Shown: positions 8,419 to 18,005 of the stretch, one piece after another
How positions within the stretch are numbered: the stretch's first letter is position 1
Layout of the letters: each line of letters starts with the position of its first letter
Assembly: GCA_017303575.1 (NCBI GenBank)
Contig: JAFLCL010000035.1
Coordinates: forward strand, 1-50,080
Length of the DNA: 50,080 nt
Origin: Deltaproteobacteria bacterium
Lineage (GTDB): Bacteria > Myxococcota_A > Polyangia > Polyangiales > Sandaracinaceae
Reading direction: 5' to 3'
Translations under genes and position numbers: made by a program
The notes under the pieces: model-generated
What the model saw: only the letters and a program-made list of their open reading frames with translations
Database searches by the model: none
What the model was told of the DNA's origin: nothing

Positions 8419-9891
8419 TCACACGCGTTGCTCGAGGGGAGGTGAGGCACGAAGCGACACCGGCGGCACCCAGCCGCCGAACGCGCGCTCCGCCTCGAGC
8501 GCGATCGCGACGGTGCGGTGATCCATACGACGTGGCGCGATCACCTGACATCCGAGCGGGACGCCTTCGGGTCCCAGGCCCAGCGGCACCTGCGTGCCCG
8601 GCATCTCGAGGACGTTGAAGATGGCGGTGTAGGCCCAGTCGATCGGCTTGGCCCACGGACGTCGGTGCTTGGGCGCGGGCGCGCTGTAGCCCGGATAGAG
8701 CATCACGCCGTCGCCGATGCGGTCCTCGAGCTCGCGACGCAGCGCGAGGCCCTCGGCCACCATCTCGCGCGCATTGCCGGGGAAGTGCTTGGGGATCTCT
8801 TCGATCGCGGCGAGCACGAGCGAGGGGCCCGTGAAGTCCGATCGCCCCGCCAGCAAGCGCACGAGCTCGCGCGTGACGCCGATGCGTCGACCGCCTCCGA
8901 GCAGCACCGCGAAGTCCTCGCTGCCACCCGCCGCGAGCATCGCGCTCCAGATCAGCACCGACTTCCTGAGCGCAGGGATCGCCACGCGCTCGACGCGCGC
9001 GCCGCGCGACGCGAGGTGATCGGCGAGGCGTCGCTGTGCGCGCACGAGCGAGGGATCGACGCGGGACACGCCGTTGTCCGCGACGTCGATCACGCGAAGC
9101 CCTTCGATCGAGACCTCGCTCGGATCACCGAGCTCGATCGGCAGCACCTCCGGACTGAGCGAGGTGGGTCCGCTGAGGAGCCGCACGAGGGGCCACAGAT
9201 CCTCGGCGCGCCGCGTGATCGGACCCGAGGTCAGCATCCGCATCGCGTCGGGGCCCGGCACTGGATACTGGCCTGCGTTGGGGATGAGGCCGCCCGTGGG
9301 CTTGTGACCGAACACGCCGTTCATGAACGCCGGGATGCGGATCGACCCACCGATGTCTGCGCCGAGACCGAACGGGGCGAAGCCCGCGCCCACCGCCGCG
9401 CCTTCACCGCCCGAGCTGCCGCCCACGCCGCGCGTGTCGTCGTATGGGTTGTTGGTGCGCCCGTAGACGCGGTTCTCGCTCTCCATCCACATGCAGAGCT
9501 CGGACACGTTGGTCGTCCCCAGCACGATCGCGCCCGCCTCGCGCAGGCGCGCGACGGCCACGGCGTCGCTCGTCGCGCGCACGTGGGTGCGCGAGCGGAG
9601 GCCACCGGTCTGGTGCATGCCGGTGAGCCCGAACGTCTCCTTGATCGAGCACGGCACGCCGAGCAGCGGCGGCAGCGTGCTCGTCGGCTCGCGCGCGACG
9701 CGGGCGTCTGCCTCGCGCGCTTCGCGTCGCGCGGCGGCGAGGCGCGTCTCCACCACCACGTTCAGCCGAGGGTTGTCGCGCAAGAGCACCGCGAGGTGGG
9801 CCTCGACGATCTCCACGCTCGAGGCCTCGCGCGTGCGGATCTTCTTCGCGAGGGAGGACGCGCTCTCGGTGACGAACGGGAGAAAGGTCAT
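8419..9891 (-). CDS. Amidase-signature hydrolase
   Basis: Member of the amidase signature family (Ser-Ser-Lys triad enzymes). The catalytic Lys is in GVPCSIKE (Lys84). The Gly/Ser-rich signature is GGSSGGEGAAVGAG (about 157-170), with the cis-Ser in that block and the nucleophile in DIGGSIRIPA (Ser183). The 490-residue length and the C-terminal PGTQVPLGLGPEGVPLGCQV block are usual for fatty-acid-amide-hydrolase-like or general amidases. A GatA role is unlikely because no gatB or gatC is adjacent. ATG 9891 is preferred to GTG 9918. The substrate cannot be deduced. It is divergent from the small ORF at 9963. Confidence 0.88.
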   Translation of the reverse strand: MTFLPFVTESASSLAKKIRTREASSVEIVEAHLAVLLRDNPRLNVVVETRLAAARREAREADARVAREPTSTLPPLLGVPCSIKETFGLTGMHQTGGLRSRTHVRATSDAVAVARLREAGAIVLGTTNVSELCMWMESENRVYGRTNNPYDDTRGVGGSSGGEGAAVGAGFAPFGLGADIGGSIRIPAFMNGVFGHKPTGGLIPNAGQYPVPGPDAMRMLTSGPITRRAEDLWPLVRLLSGPTSLSPEVLPIELGDPSEVSIEGLRVIDVADNGVSRVDPSLVRAQRRLADHLASRGARVERVAIPALRKSVLIWSAMLAAGGSEDFAVLLGGGRRIGVTRELVRLLAGRSDFTGPSLVLAAIEEIPKHFPGNAREMVAEGLALRRELEDRIGDGVMLYPGYSAPAPKHRRPWAKPIDWAYTAIFNVLEMPGTQVPLGLGPEGVPLGCQVIAPRRMDHRTVAIALEAERAFGGWVPPVSLRASPPLEQRV

Positions 9892-9962
9892 CGTCGTCGA
9901 GCGTAGCGGATCTCGCACTGGGCCTCGCCTCGCGCCGCAGCGTGATCGCCTATGCTCCCTCC

Positions 9963-10238
9963 ATGATCACAGCGTCGGTCACGCACGAGGGTCGCGCTTT
10001 CTCGGTACGCATCGCGAACGGCGAGGCGTTCGACCTCGTGGCGCGCGGGTCGGACGGAGCGGTGCTGTGGAAGGCGCGCCTCTCGACGCCCTACTACTGC
10101 GTCGGAGAGGCCTCGATCCACGCGTTGCCGGGCGGCGGCGTGGAGGTGCGAGCCACGGGGGCTCACGTGAAAGACGACTCCGTGCGTGAGCACGTGTGGC
10201 GCTACAGCCGCGACGGGGCGCTCGTCAGCGGGCCGTGA
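9963..10238 (+). CDS. Small conserved-looking hypothetical protein
   Basis: A 91-residue open frame between the divergent amidase and convergent MATE gene. The translation (MITASVTHEGRAFSVRIANG...WRYSRDGALVSGP) has balanced composition, alternating beta-like segments and no Arg-rich shadow character, and no opposite-strand gene overlaps it, so I take it as real. It has no signal peptide, no membrane helix and no motif that I recognise. ATG 9963 is preferred to GTG 9942. Confidence 0.6.
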   Translation: MITASVTHEGRAFSVRIANGEAFDLVARGSDGAVLWKARLSTPYYCVGEASIHALPGGGVEVRATGAHVKDDSVREHVWRYSRDGALVSGP

Positions 10239-10245
10239 GGCGTGC

Positions 10246-11601
10246 TCAGACGCGCGCGATGGTCTTGCGCGTCAGCACCACGAAGCGCGCGGTGGCGAGC
10301 ACGGCGACGGTGAAGAGGCCCGCCGTGAGGCCCCACCACATCGCCTCGGGACCGAGGCGCGCGTGCAGGGCGAGACCCAGCGGCAGGCCGATGATCCAGT
10401 GACCGAGGAGGTTCACGAAGAGCGGAAAGCGTGTGTCGCCTGCGCCGCGCAGCGCACCTTGGGCCACGGTCTGCGCGCCGTCGCCGAGCTGGAAGCACGC
10501 CGCGACGAACATGAACGGTAGGCTCGCCTCGATCACGTGCGGATCGTCGGTGAGCATGCGCGAGAGCTCACGCGGGATCGCGAAGAGCACGAGCGCGCTC
10601 GCGAGCATGAAGATCGTGCCGCTCGCGATGCCCACCAGGCCTGCCCTCCGCGTGGCCGCCGCGTCGCCTCGCCCGATCGCTGTGCCGACACGCACCGACG
10701 TGGCCGCGCCGACGCCGAGCGCGACCTGGAACGTGCAGCTCACCACCGAGAGCGCGATCTGGTGGCCCGAGAGGGGGCGCGTGCCCGCCGTGCCCACGAC
10801 GAACGTCACCACGGCGAAGCTCCCGGCCTCGAGCACGATCTGCATGCCCAGCGGGGAGCCGAGCGCGAGCACACGCCGCACGAGCTCGAGCTCGAACCTC
10901 CGAGCCTCGGCGTGACGCACGTAGGCATCGCGCGCGAGCGGCCATGCCGAGACCACGAGCTGCACGACAGTCGCGATCGCGGACGCCAGACCCGCACCGA
11001 AGACGCCATGCCCTTCGATCCCGAGTGAGGGCGCGCCGAGGGTCAACACCCACGCGATCGGGAAGTTCACGACGTTCGCGACCACGACGCCCACGACGAG
11101 CGAGCTCGTCTTCCCGATCGCCTGGAGGTAGGCGCGCGCCGCCATCAAGAGGAGAAACGGCAGCAGCGAGAACAGCCGCGCATGCAGGTAGTCGCGCGTT
11201 CCCTCGATCGCCTCGGCGGGCGCGCCGAGGTGCGCGACGACCTGCGCCAGCGCGAGGATCACGAGCACGAGCGGGATCGACACCAAGATCGCCGCGTGTA
11301 CGCCCGACACGAACGCGCGCGCTGCGCGCTCGGGCTCCTTGGCCCCGATCGCCTGCGCGAGCAGCGGATCGAGGCCGAAGAGCACGCCGACGCCGAAGAG
11401 CGTGGTGGTGAAGAAGATCGCGTTGCCCAGGCCAGCCGCGGCGATCGATGTCTCGCCGAGGCGCCCCACGACCGCCACGTCGACGAGCGCGAGCAGCATG
11501 TTGCCGAGGTTCGTGACCACCAGCGGGCCGCTGAGCTTCGAGAGCGCGCGGAGCTCGACGCCCACGCCACCGGCGAGCCCGTCCTGCGGCGCGTCGCTCA
11601 T
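10246..11601 (-). CDS. MATE-family multidrug/Na+ antiporter
   Basis: A 451-residue polytopic protein with about twelve hydrophobic segments and the two-fold MATE pattern: PLVVTNLGNMLLALVDVAVVGRLG near the N-terminus and FAVVTFVVGTAGTRPLSGHQIAL in the second half. MATE proteins export cationic compounds in exchange for H+ or Na+. The ATG at 11601 overlaps the WD40 gene stop (ATGA, 11598-11601), so translation is coupled. It is the last gene of the minus-strand run from 17956. The substrate is unknown. The long frame upstream of 11601 is a shadow of the WD40 gene. Confidence 0.92.
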   Translation of the reverse strand: MSDAPQDGLAGGVGVELRALSKLSGPLVVTNLGNMLLALVDVAVVGRLGETSIAAAGLGNAIFFTTTLFGVGVLFGLDPLLAQAIGAKEPERAARAFVSGVHAAILVSIPLVLVILALAQVVAHLGAPAEAIEGTRDYLHARLFSLLPFLLLMAARAYLQAIGKTSSLVVGVVVANVVNFPIAWVLTLGAPSLGIEGHGVFGAGLASAIATVVQLVVSAWPLARDAYVRHAEARRFELELVRRVLALGSPLGMQIVLEAGSFAVVTFVVGTAGTRPLSGHQIALSVVSCTFQVALGVGAATSVRVGTAIGRGDAAATRRAGLVGIASGTIFMLASALVLFAIPRELSRMLTDDPHVIEASLPFMFVAACFQLGDGAQTVAQGALRGAGDTRFPLFVNLLGHWIIGLPLGLALHARLGPEAMWWGLTAGLFTVAVLATARFVVLTRKTIARV

Positions 11602-12620
11602 CGGCGGAACAAGTGCACGCCGCCTTCGCTCGAGGCTGCCGCGATCCACGCGCCGTCGTCCGAGATCGCGATCCGCTCGATGACCCCACCCACATCGAGA
11701 CGCGCGACCGCCTCGCCTTCCGTCCCGCCACGCCAGACGCAGACGCGTCCGTCGCGACCGCCGCTCACGAGGATCTTCCCGTCGCTCGCGTACGACAGCG
11801 CGGAGATGTTCGCGTCGTGCCCACGCAGCTGGAGCGGCGTCGTTCCTTCGGGGCCCTCGCCCACGTACGACCACACGACGACGTCGCGCCCACCCGCAGT
11901 CGCGAGCCACGCGCTGTCGGGCGACCACGCGAGCAGCTTGGGCTTGGTCTCGTAGCCGCCCATCATCGAGTCGCTGCGGCTGGGCATGCGCCAGAAGTGG
12001 AGCGAGCTGTCCTGACAGCCCGCGGCGAGGAAGCGCAGGTCCGGGCTCCAGGCGATCGCGACGAGCGAGCTCGGCCACTCCAGCACGACCGGTCCCTCGA
12101 CCTTCGCCCCCAAAGACCACACGTCGGCGCCGCCGAAGCGCGCGACGGCCAAGCGATCGTCGACGATCGAGAGGCCCCCGACGGTCGTCGCGTGATCGCC
12201 GATCGTCTGCACCAGGCCCGCGCGATCGATGCTGCTGACGCGCTTGCCGTGTGCGCACACGAGCGTCGTGTTCCACCACGCGAGGTGCTCGATCCACACG
12301 TGCTCTCCGAGCACTCCCTCGCGCTCGATCACACCCGAGCTCGCGTCGACCACACGCGCGCGGCCGTCCATGCCGCTCGTGGCGATGCGCGACGTGGAGG
12401 CATCCACCGCGAGCGCGAGACCCCCCTCGTCGTGCGCGACGGTGGTCGAGACGACGCTCGCGGTCTTCACGTCGATGACCGTGAGCGCGCCTTCGCCCGT
12501 GAGCACCGCGAGCTTGCGATCACCCGCCGCGAACGCGAGGCCCACGGGGTGACCGTCGATCGCGACGCGCCCCGCGAGGCTCGGCGCGCTCTTGCCGAAC
12601 AGCTTGTCGAAGAAGCCCAA
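11598..12620 (-). CDS. WD40-repeat beta-propeller protein
   Basis: A 340-residue cytoplasmic protein opening MGFFDKLFGKSAPSLAG, with no signal peptide. It contains about seven repeats of the WD40 kind, for example LLAWSPDSAWLATAGGRDVVVWS, ISALSYASDGKILVSGGRDGRVCVW and IERIAISDDGAWIAAASSEGGVHLF. Such propellers are protein-interaction platforms. The start is the rare codon TTG at 12620, three bases after the COG0523 stop; I chose it because the MGFFDKLFG opening is typical of small cytoplasmic myxobacterial proteins. It is coupled to the MATE gene by a 4-bp overlap. Confidence 0.88.
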   Translation of the reverse strand: MGFFDKLFGKSAPSLAGRVAIDGHPVGLAFAAGDRKLAVLTGEGALTVIDVKTASVVSTTVAHDEGGLALAVDASTSRIATSGMDGRARVVDASSGVIEREGVLGEHVWIEHLAWWNTTLVCAHGKRVSSIDRAGLVQTIGDHATTVGGLSIVDDRLAVARFGGADVWSLGAKVEGPVVLEWPSSLVAIAWSPDLRFLAAGCQDSSLHFWRMPSRSDSMMGGYETKPKLLAWSPDSAWLATAGGRDVVVWSYVGEGPEGTTPLQLRGHDANISALSYASDGKILVSGGRDGRVCVWRGGTEGEAVARLDVGGVIERIAISDDGAWIAAASSEGGVHLFRR

Positions 12621-12623
12621 CGA

Positions 12624-14078
12624 CTAGACCAGACACGCTTGGAAGCTGCGCTCGAGCTCCGCGCGATCGAGGTTCTTGCCGATGAGCACCATCTGGCTGA
12701 CGCGGGCCTCGCCCGGCTCCCAAGCACGATCCTCCATGCCGTCGAGCAGCATGTGCACGCCCTGGAACACGTAGCGACGCGGGCGCCCCTCGATGCTGAG
12801 GATGCCCTTGAGGCGGTAGAGGTCGGGCCCGCGCGATTGCTGCAACGTCTGGATCCACTCGTTCAGGCGGCCGAGGTCGCACGACCGATCGCTCGTCAGG
12901 CCGACCGAGCCCACCTCTTCTTCGTGCACGTGGCCATCGGCCCACGCGCGCTCCAGCGCCGGACGCAGCGGCGTGTTCTTCACGAGAGGGCGCGACGGCT
13001 TGGCGAACACGCGCACGCCGAGCTCTTCGGGCGGGTGCTGGAGAAAGAGCGCGTAGAGGCCGCGCTCCGGCACCTCGAAGCGGAAGGGCGCGGGCACCTC
13101 GCCGTCCGCCAGCGAGACCCGCACGTGCGCGCCGAAGGGCAGGACGCCGCCGCGGGCGACGTCGACGACCTCTTCGGAGAACACGCGCACGACCTTCTCC
13201 GCGAGGTCGCGCAGCGTCGTGTCGTCGGCGCGCGCGATCGGCATCACGCACAGCTCGAGCTGGTGCGAGTGCACGTGGCCATGGCCGTGGCCGTGACCTT
13301 CGTGGTCGTGATCGTGCCCGTCCTCGGCGTGGTGATCGCAGCTGTGATCGTGGCCGAGCTCGATCGACGCCGTGCCGCTCTCGAGCTGGTAGAGGCCGGT
13401 CCACTCGAACGGATACTCGGGCACGAGGAACGTGGGTCGCATCTCGAGCGCGCGGCTCAGATCGAAGCCGCCGAGGTCGAGCAGCGCTGCGATCGGGACG
13501 TCGCACTTCACCGCACGCTGCACCTTGGCGAGCGAGTTGATGGAGTGGATGCGCTGCTCGACGGCGTCGAGGTCTTTGGCCTCGACGAGGTCCGACTTGT
13601 TGAGCACCACGAGATCGCCGAACGCGATCTGCTCGCGGCACTCGCTCGAGGAATCGACGTGCAGGAGCACGTGCTTCGCGTCGACGACCGTGACGATTCC
13701 ATCGAGGCGGAACTGGTCCTTCATCTCGTCGTCCATGAAGAACGTCTGCGCGACGGGCCCCGGATCCGCGAGCCCGGTGGTCTCGACGAGGATGTGGTCG
13801 AAACGATCGCGACGCTTGAGGAGGTTGCCGAGGATGCGGATGAGATCGCCGCGCACGGTGCAGCAGATGCACCCGTTGTTCATCTCGAACACTTCTTCGT
13901 CCGCGCGCACGACGAGCCCCTGATCGATCCCGATCTCGCCGAACTCGTTCTCGATCACGGCGATGCGCTTGCCGTGCTTCTCGGTGAGGATGCGGTTGAG
14001 GAGAGTGGTCTTGCCGGCCCCGAGGAAGCCGGTGAGCACGGTGACGGGGATCTTCGCGGTCATGAGGGCCGCCATCAT
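12624..14078 (-). CDS. COG0523/CobW-type G3E GTPase, His-rich (putative zinc metallochaperone)
   Basis: G3E-family P-loop GTPase. Walker A is GFLGAGKT (17-24), the metal motif CxCC is NGCICCTVR (Cys70, 72, 73), and guanine specificity is NKSD. A linker of about 40 residues rich in His/Asp/Glu ([20 protein letters not shown]) precedes the CobW C-terminal domain, which ends near [13 protein letters not shown]. Members of this family insert or deliver Zn2+ or Co2+; with this His-rich stretch, zinc is likely. ATG 14078 has GAGGT five bases upstream, better than ATG 14063. The 53-bp gap to recD2 contains a perfect 7-bp inverted repeat (14101-14121) that could be a metal-responsive operator. No cobalamin gene is near. 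Confidence 0.9.
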   Translation of the reverse strand: MMAALMTAKIPVTVLTGFLGAGKTTLLNRILTEKHGKRIAVIENEFGEIGIDQGLVVRADEEVFEMNNGCICCTVRGDLIRILGNLLKRRDRFDHILVETTGLADPGPVAQTFFMDDEMKDQFRLDGIVTVVDAKHVLLHVDSSSECREQIAFGDLVVLNKSDLVEAKDLDAVEQRIHSINSLAKVQRAVKCDVPIAALLDLGGFDLSRALEMRPTFLVPEYPFEWTGLYQLESGTASIELGHDHSCDHHAEDGHDHDHEGHGHGHGHVHSHQLELCVMPIARADDTTLRDLAEKVVRVFSEEVVDVARGGVLPFGAHVRVSLADGEVPAPFRFEVPERGLYALFLQHPPEELGVRVFAKPSRPLVKNTPLRPALERAWADGHVHEEEVGSVGLTSDRSCDLGRLNEWIQTLQQSRGPDLYRLKGILSIEGRPRRYVFQGVHMLLDGMEDRAWEPGEARVSQMVLIGKNLDRAELERSFQACLV

Positions 14079-14100
14079 GGCCGACCTCGCACCGGTGAGC

Positions 14101-14121
14101 ACACCGTGATGCAAACGGTGT
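14101..14121 (-). promoter_or_regulatory. Palindrome upstream of the COG0523 gene
   Basis: ACACCGT and ACGGTGT form perfect 7-base arms around GATGCAA. It sits between recD2 and the GTPase gene, 22 bp ahead of the GTPase start, where an operator would lie. It could bind a Zur-like repressor, since Zur commonly controls COG0523 genes, or it may be a weak hairpin. The sequence does not match a Zur box I can recite. Confidence 0.35.
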
Positions 14122-14130
14122 CTCGAGCGC

Positions 14131-16371
14131 TCACGCGCTTGCGCGGAGGCGCTTCGCGAGACGCCCGTGCACGCGCGTCGAGCCCACGTTGCGCGCCGCT
14201 CGCGCGATCGCGCTCGGCTCGCCCACGATCACCACGAGGCTCCTCGCGCGCGTGATCGCCGTGTAGAGGAGCGGCCGGGCCAGCATCACGTGGTGGCTCC
14301 CGTGCAGCACGAGCACGATCGCGGGGAACTCGGAGCCCTGGCTCTTGTGCACCGTCGCTGCGTACGCGAGCACCAGGCCCTCGAGCTCGTCGTCGCGGTA
14401 GCTCGTCTCGCCCACGTCGAACTCCGCGTAGGTCACGCCGTCCTGGACGCGCCGCACCCAGCCGATGTCGCCGTTCCACACCTCGCGCTCGTAGTCGTTC
14501 GAGGTCTGCATGATCTTGTCGCCCGGACGAAAGCGCCCTTTCTGTGGGGCGTTCGGGACCAACTCGGCCTGCAGCACCTGGTTGAGCGCGTCGGTGCCGA
14601 GCGGTCCCTTGCGCATCGGCGTGAGCACCTGCACGTCGCGTAGCGGATCGAGGCCGTACGCCTGCGGGATGCGACGCAGCACCTCGCGCAACTTCTCGAT
14701 CACGCGCTCGGGCTCGTGCGCCTCCACGACGAACAGCTCGCCCGTGCCCTTCTGACCACGCGCGGACGAGGTGGGCGCGTGCCCCTCGGCGATCGTGTGC
14801 GCGGCACGCACGATCGCGGACTCTTCGGCCTGACGGAACACACGATCGAGCCGAACGATCGGCACCGTCTCGGAGCCGATGAGCTCGCGCAGCACGTGCC
14901 CCGCGCCCACGGGCGGCAGCTGATCGATGTCGCCGACGAACACGATCGTCGCGTCGCGCAGGATCGCGCGCTCGAGCGCGGCACCGAGGCGTACGTCGAG
15001 CATCGAGGCCTCGTCGACGATCACCACGTCGGCCTCGAGCGGGTTGTCGTCGCCACGCACGAAGTCGGCGGTGCCCGGGTTCCATTCGAGGAGGCGGTGG
15101 ATCGTCTTGGCCTCGCGTCGTGTCGCCTCGCTCATGCGTTTGGCGGCGCGCCCCGTCGGCGCAGCGAGCACCACACGATGCTCGAGCGCCTCGTGCACCG
15201 CGACGATCGCGCGGAGCGTCGTGGTCTTGCCCGTGCCGGGGCCGCCGGTCAGCACGAGCACACCGACCTCCGTCGATCGCTCGACGGCCTCGCGCTGCTT
15301 GTCGGCGAGCGCGATCTTGCCGTCACTGCGCGTCGCGGCTTCGATCGCCGCGCGCACCTTGGGCGAAGGTGTCTTGCGCGCGATGCGGCGACGCAGGCCG
15401 TCCGCGAGGCTCTCTTCCGCCTCGTGCAGCTCGGGGAGGAAGACGTCGCCGTCCTCGAGGATCACCTGCTGATCGGAGGCGAGCGCGGCCAGCGTGCTCG
15501 GGACCAGCGCAGGCGGAACGCCGAGCGCGGACACGCCGCGCGTGAGGTCGTCCAAGGGCAAGCACGTGTGTCCATCGTCGGCGCCCCGCGACAGCGTGTA
15601 GAGCAGGGCGCCGCGCGCGCGACGCGGGTCGTCCGCCGCGATGCCGGTCTCTCTGCCGATGCGGTCAGCGGTGACGAAGCCGATGCCGGGCACCTCTTCG
15701 GCGGCGAGGTACGGATCCTCACGGAGCTGCATCGCGGTGCGTGCGCCGAAGCGCGCATACAGCTTGCGCGAGAGCGCTGGCCCGAGGCCGAGCCCCTGGA
15801 GGAACGCGAGGCTGTCGGCCTCGCCACGTCGCGCGCGCACGGCCTCGACGAGCGCCTCGCCGCGCTTGCCGCCCAGGCCGGGCACTTCCTTGAGGCGCGC
15901 GCTCTCGCGCGTGATCACGTCGAGCGTGCGCTCGCCGAACTTCGCGACCACGCGCTGCGCGAGACGCTGGCCGATCCCCGACACGAGGCCGTTGCCGAGG
16001 AACCTCGCGACGCCGTCCTTCGTGGAGGGAAGGACGGGGACGAAGGACAGCACACGGAAGCGCTCTCCGTGCACGGCGTGACGCTCGGATCGCCCACGAA
16101 ACTGGACCTTCTCGCCGATCCGCGTCGACGCGAGGTCACCCACCAGCACGACCTCCTTGCCGCTCGGCTCGCGGCGCGCGCGCACCACGGCGAAGGTCCC
16201 ATCCTTCGCCACGAAGCGATGCTCCTCGATCGCCGCGACGAACGTCTCTTCCCTCGGGTCGCGCGCGACGCCCCCGTGGGACAGCGCGAGCGTGTGTCCT
16301 TCGCGGGGAGACGCGGTGGGAAGAGGTCGTGGATCTCGGCTCACGGCGTCATCGTCCAGGCGTGCACGCAT
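14131..16371 (-). CDS. recD2: RecD2-type ATP-dependent DNA helicase
   Basis: Superfamily 1B 5'-3' helicase of the RecD2/YrrC type, which works without RecBC. About 110 N-terminal OB-like residues are followed by helix-hairpin-helix repeats ([34 protein letters not shown]), the N-terminal block absent from RecD of RecBCD. Walker A is [10 protein letters not shown] (375-384), motif II is VDEASM (about 452-457), motif III is [12 protein letters not shown], and the C-terminal motifs are [15 protein letters not shown] and YTAITRA. The 746-residue length suits the family. ATG 16371 overlaps the preceding lipoprotein gene by 23 bp; GTG 16344 is an alternative. A role in replication-fork or mismatch-related repair is inferred from the family. 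Confidence 0.93.
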   Translation of the reverse strand: MRARLDDDAVSRDPRPLPTASPREGHTLALSHGGVARDPREETFVAAIEEHRFVAKDGTFAVVRARREPSGKEVVLVGDLASTRIGEKVQFRGRSERHAVHGERFRVLSFVPVLPSTKDGVARFLGNGLVSGIGQRLAQRVVAKFGERTLDVITRESARLKEVPGLGGKRGEALVEAVRARRGEADSLAFLQGLGLGPALSRKLYARFGARTAMQLREDPYLAAEEVPGIGFVTADRIGRETGIAADDPRRARGALLYTLSRGADDGHTCLPLDDLTRGVSALGVPPALVPSTLAALASDQQVILEDGDVFLPELHEAEESLADGLRRRIARKTPSPKVRAAIEAATRSDGKIALADKQREAVERSTEVGVLVLTGGPGTGKTTTLRAIVAVHEALEHRVVLAAPTGRAAKRMSEATRREAKTIHRLLEWNPGTADFVRGDDNPLEADVVIVDEASMLDVRLGAALERAILRDATIVFVGDIDQLPPVGAGHVLRELIGSETVPIVRLDRVFRQAEESAIVRAAHTIAEGHAPTSSARGQKGTGELFVVEAHEPERVIEKLREVLRRIPQAYGLDPLRDVQVLTPMRKGPLGTDALNQVLQAELVPNAPQKGRFRPGDKIMQTSNDYEREVWNGDIGWVRRVQDGVTYAEFDVGETSYRDDELEGLVLAYAATVHKSQGSEFPAIVLVLHGSHHVMLARPLLYTAITRARSLVVIVGEPSAIARAARNVGSTRVHGRLAKRLRASA

Positions 16372-17956
16372 CGTAGTGGAAGTCGTCGATCGCGTCCGCT
16401 CGCGCGCTCGCGTCTTCGTCACGGACGAGGCACTCGCCCTCGCTGCCCGCGAACGAGGGCACGTGCGCGAGCCGCGCGAGCGTGGCGTCGCGGAGGAAGA
16501 GCGGCTCACCCGAGTTCGTGAGGCCGGACGGCACGAGCGTCGGTCCTGCGATCACGAGCGGCGTTCCCGGCGGTACGCCCGCTGCCTCCGGGTCGAAGTC
16601 GGCTCCGACGAGGAGCACGCGAGCGCCGGGTGCGAGCACGCGCGACGTGCTCAGCGGTTGGCCGAGCGCGTCCGCGCGATCGGCGATGCGCAGCCCCTCG
16701 AGCGCAGCGGGCACCGTGCCCACGTTCGTGAGCTCGAGCCACTCCTGATCGGGCTCGGGGCCGTCGGGGTTCGAACACACTTCGGTGATCGTGATCGGCG
16801 CGAGCGGCGGTCGCGTCGTGACGACGATCGCGACCGAGGTGCGGAGCCCCGCGAGATCGACGACCTCGAGCGTCGCGTCCTCACGCGTCGAAGGAGACAA
16901 GCCACGGATCGTGAGCGTGGCCGTGCCCCGCGGTGCGAGCGCACGCATCACCACGCCCGGGCGCGTGAGGCCGATGCGCACGGGCTCGTCGATCGAGAGC
17001 TCGAGGGCCCACGACTCGTCGGTGACGATCAGACAGCCCGGAGCGGGCTCGGGGTCCGCGTCCACCGCGCAGAGCTCGGAGGTCACCACGAACGTCGGCG
17101 GCGTCGCGTCGGGCCCCGGGGCGGTCGTCACCTCGATCCGGTGAGGGGACATGCCAGCGCCCGTCGCATCGTGCAGCGCCTCGGTCGTCTCCATCACCAG
17201 GCGCGCGCCGCTCGGCCAGGGCCCGCGAGGCGCGACGCTCAGACACCGCACGGCCTCGAGGCCCGCGGGCTCGCACTCGGTCAGGGTCGAGATCGTCTCG
17301 AGCGCGCCGCGCTGGTCCCGCACCACGATCGCATCACCTTCGAGCGTCACCTCACCATCGAACGCGAGCACGAAGGGGGCTGCGTTCGTCGGAACATCGA
17401 GCGTGCCGTCCGCGGGGAAGGTGCCCACGACGCGCGCTCCCGCCCTGGGGTCGTCCGAGATCCGAACGGAGACCAGCCGCGCGATCCCGAGCGCCTCGTC
17501 GTCGATGGACCTCGTGAAGGACGCGATCGCCAACGTGAGGAGGTCGGCGGGCGCGAGCGCCTCGCGCGGTGTCACCCGCACGAGCGCGCCGTCGTACGCG
17601 ACGTCGGAGGCGACGATGCGCTCGCGCGTCGCGATCGTGAGCGGTCGTCGCGCGACGTCGTCTTCGAGCGTGTCGTCGGGCTCGCCGCGCACGAGCACGA
17701 CCGCCTCTTCGTCCTCGACGATCGGTGACGTGAGCTCGATCTCGAGGGCGAGCCGTCGCGGCGCAGCCTCGAGCGGCCAGCGCATGCCGCGGACGTCGAG
17801 GGCGCGCACCTCACGTACCTCGAGCGGGATGGCGACTTGGGCGTCGCGCAGCCTCGCGTCCCGCGTACCGACGTCGCGGGAGGGAAGGACGGGTACGTCG
17901 AAGCACCCACTCACGACGAGTGTGAGGACCAGGGAGAAGAGGAGGAGGGCTCGCAT
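16349..17956 (-). CDS. Lipoprotein with Ig-like segment and lamin-tail domain (LTD)
   Basis: A 535-residue exported lipoprotein. The signal MRALLLFSLVLTLVVSGC ends in the lipobox VSGC. Residues around 190-300 contain TFPADGTLDVPTNAAPFVLAFD, the pattern of SbsA-like Ig-like domains, and a second Ig-like block follows. The C-terminal 120 residues (ITITEVCSNPDGPEPDQEWLEL is the opening, in two parts) match the lamin-tail domain found in secreted bacterial proteins, with paired Cys residues. AAGG lies six bases before ATG 17956. It heads the run continuing into recD2. An outer-surface structural or adhesive role is inferred; no enzyme motif is seen. Confidence 0.85.
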   Translation of the reverse strand: MRALLLFSLVLTLVVSGCFDVPVLPSRDVGTRDARLRDAQVAIPLEVREVRALDVRGMRWPLEAAPRRLALEIELTSPIVEDEEAVVLVRGEPDDTLEDDVARRPLTIATRERIVASDVAYDGALVRVTPREALAPADLLTLAIASFTRSIDDEALGIARLVSVRISDDPRAGARVVGTFPADGTLDVPTNAAPFVLAFDGEVTLEGDAIVVRDQRGALETISTLTECEPAGLEAVRCLSVAPRGPWPSGARLVMETTEALHDATGAGMSPHRIEVTTAPGPDATPPTFVVTSELCAVDADPEPAPGCLIVTDESWALELSIDEPVRIGLTRPGVVMRALAPRGTATLTIRGLSPSTREDATLEVVDLAGLRTSVAIVVTTRPPLAPITITEVCSNPDGPEPDQEWLELTNVGTVPAALEGLRIADRADALGQPLSTSRVLAPGARVLLVGADFDPEAAGVPPGTPLVIAGPTLVPSGLTNSGEPLFLRDATLARLAHVPSFAGSEGECLVRDEDASARADAIDDFHYDACTPGR

Positions 17957-18005
17957 CGCGTGCCTTCATCGGAGGGGGCGCCGCCGTGTTGCGTACTTTG
18001 TCCGG

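Noticed and set aside
8419..9891. GatA subunit of glutamyl-tRNA amidotransferase
   Set aside because: No gatB or gatC nearby and the C-terminal region matches general amidases better.
11602..12297. N-terminal extension of the MATE protein
   Set aside because: The frame upstream of 11601 lies within the WD40 gene and is Arg-rich; ATGA overlap explains the MATE start.
14131..16371. RecD subunit of a RecBCD enzyme
   Set aside because: The N-terminal HhH block and the lack of neighbouring recB or recC indicate the RecD2 class.
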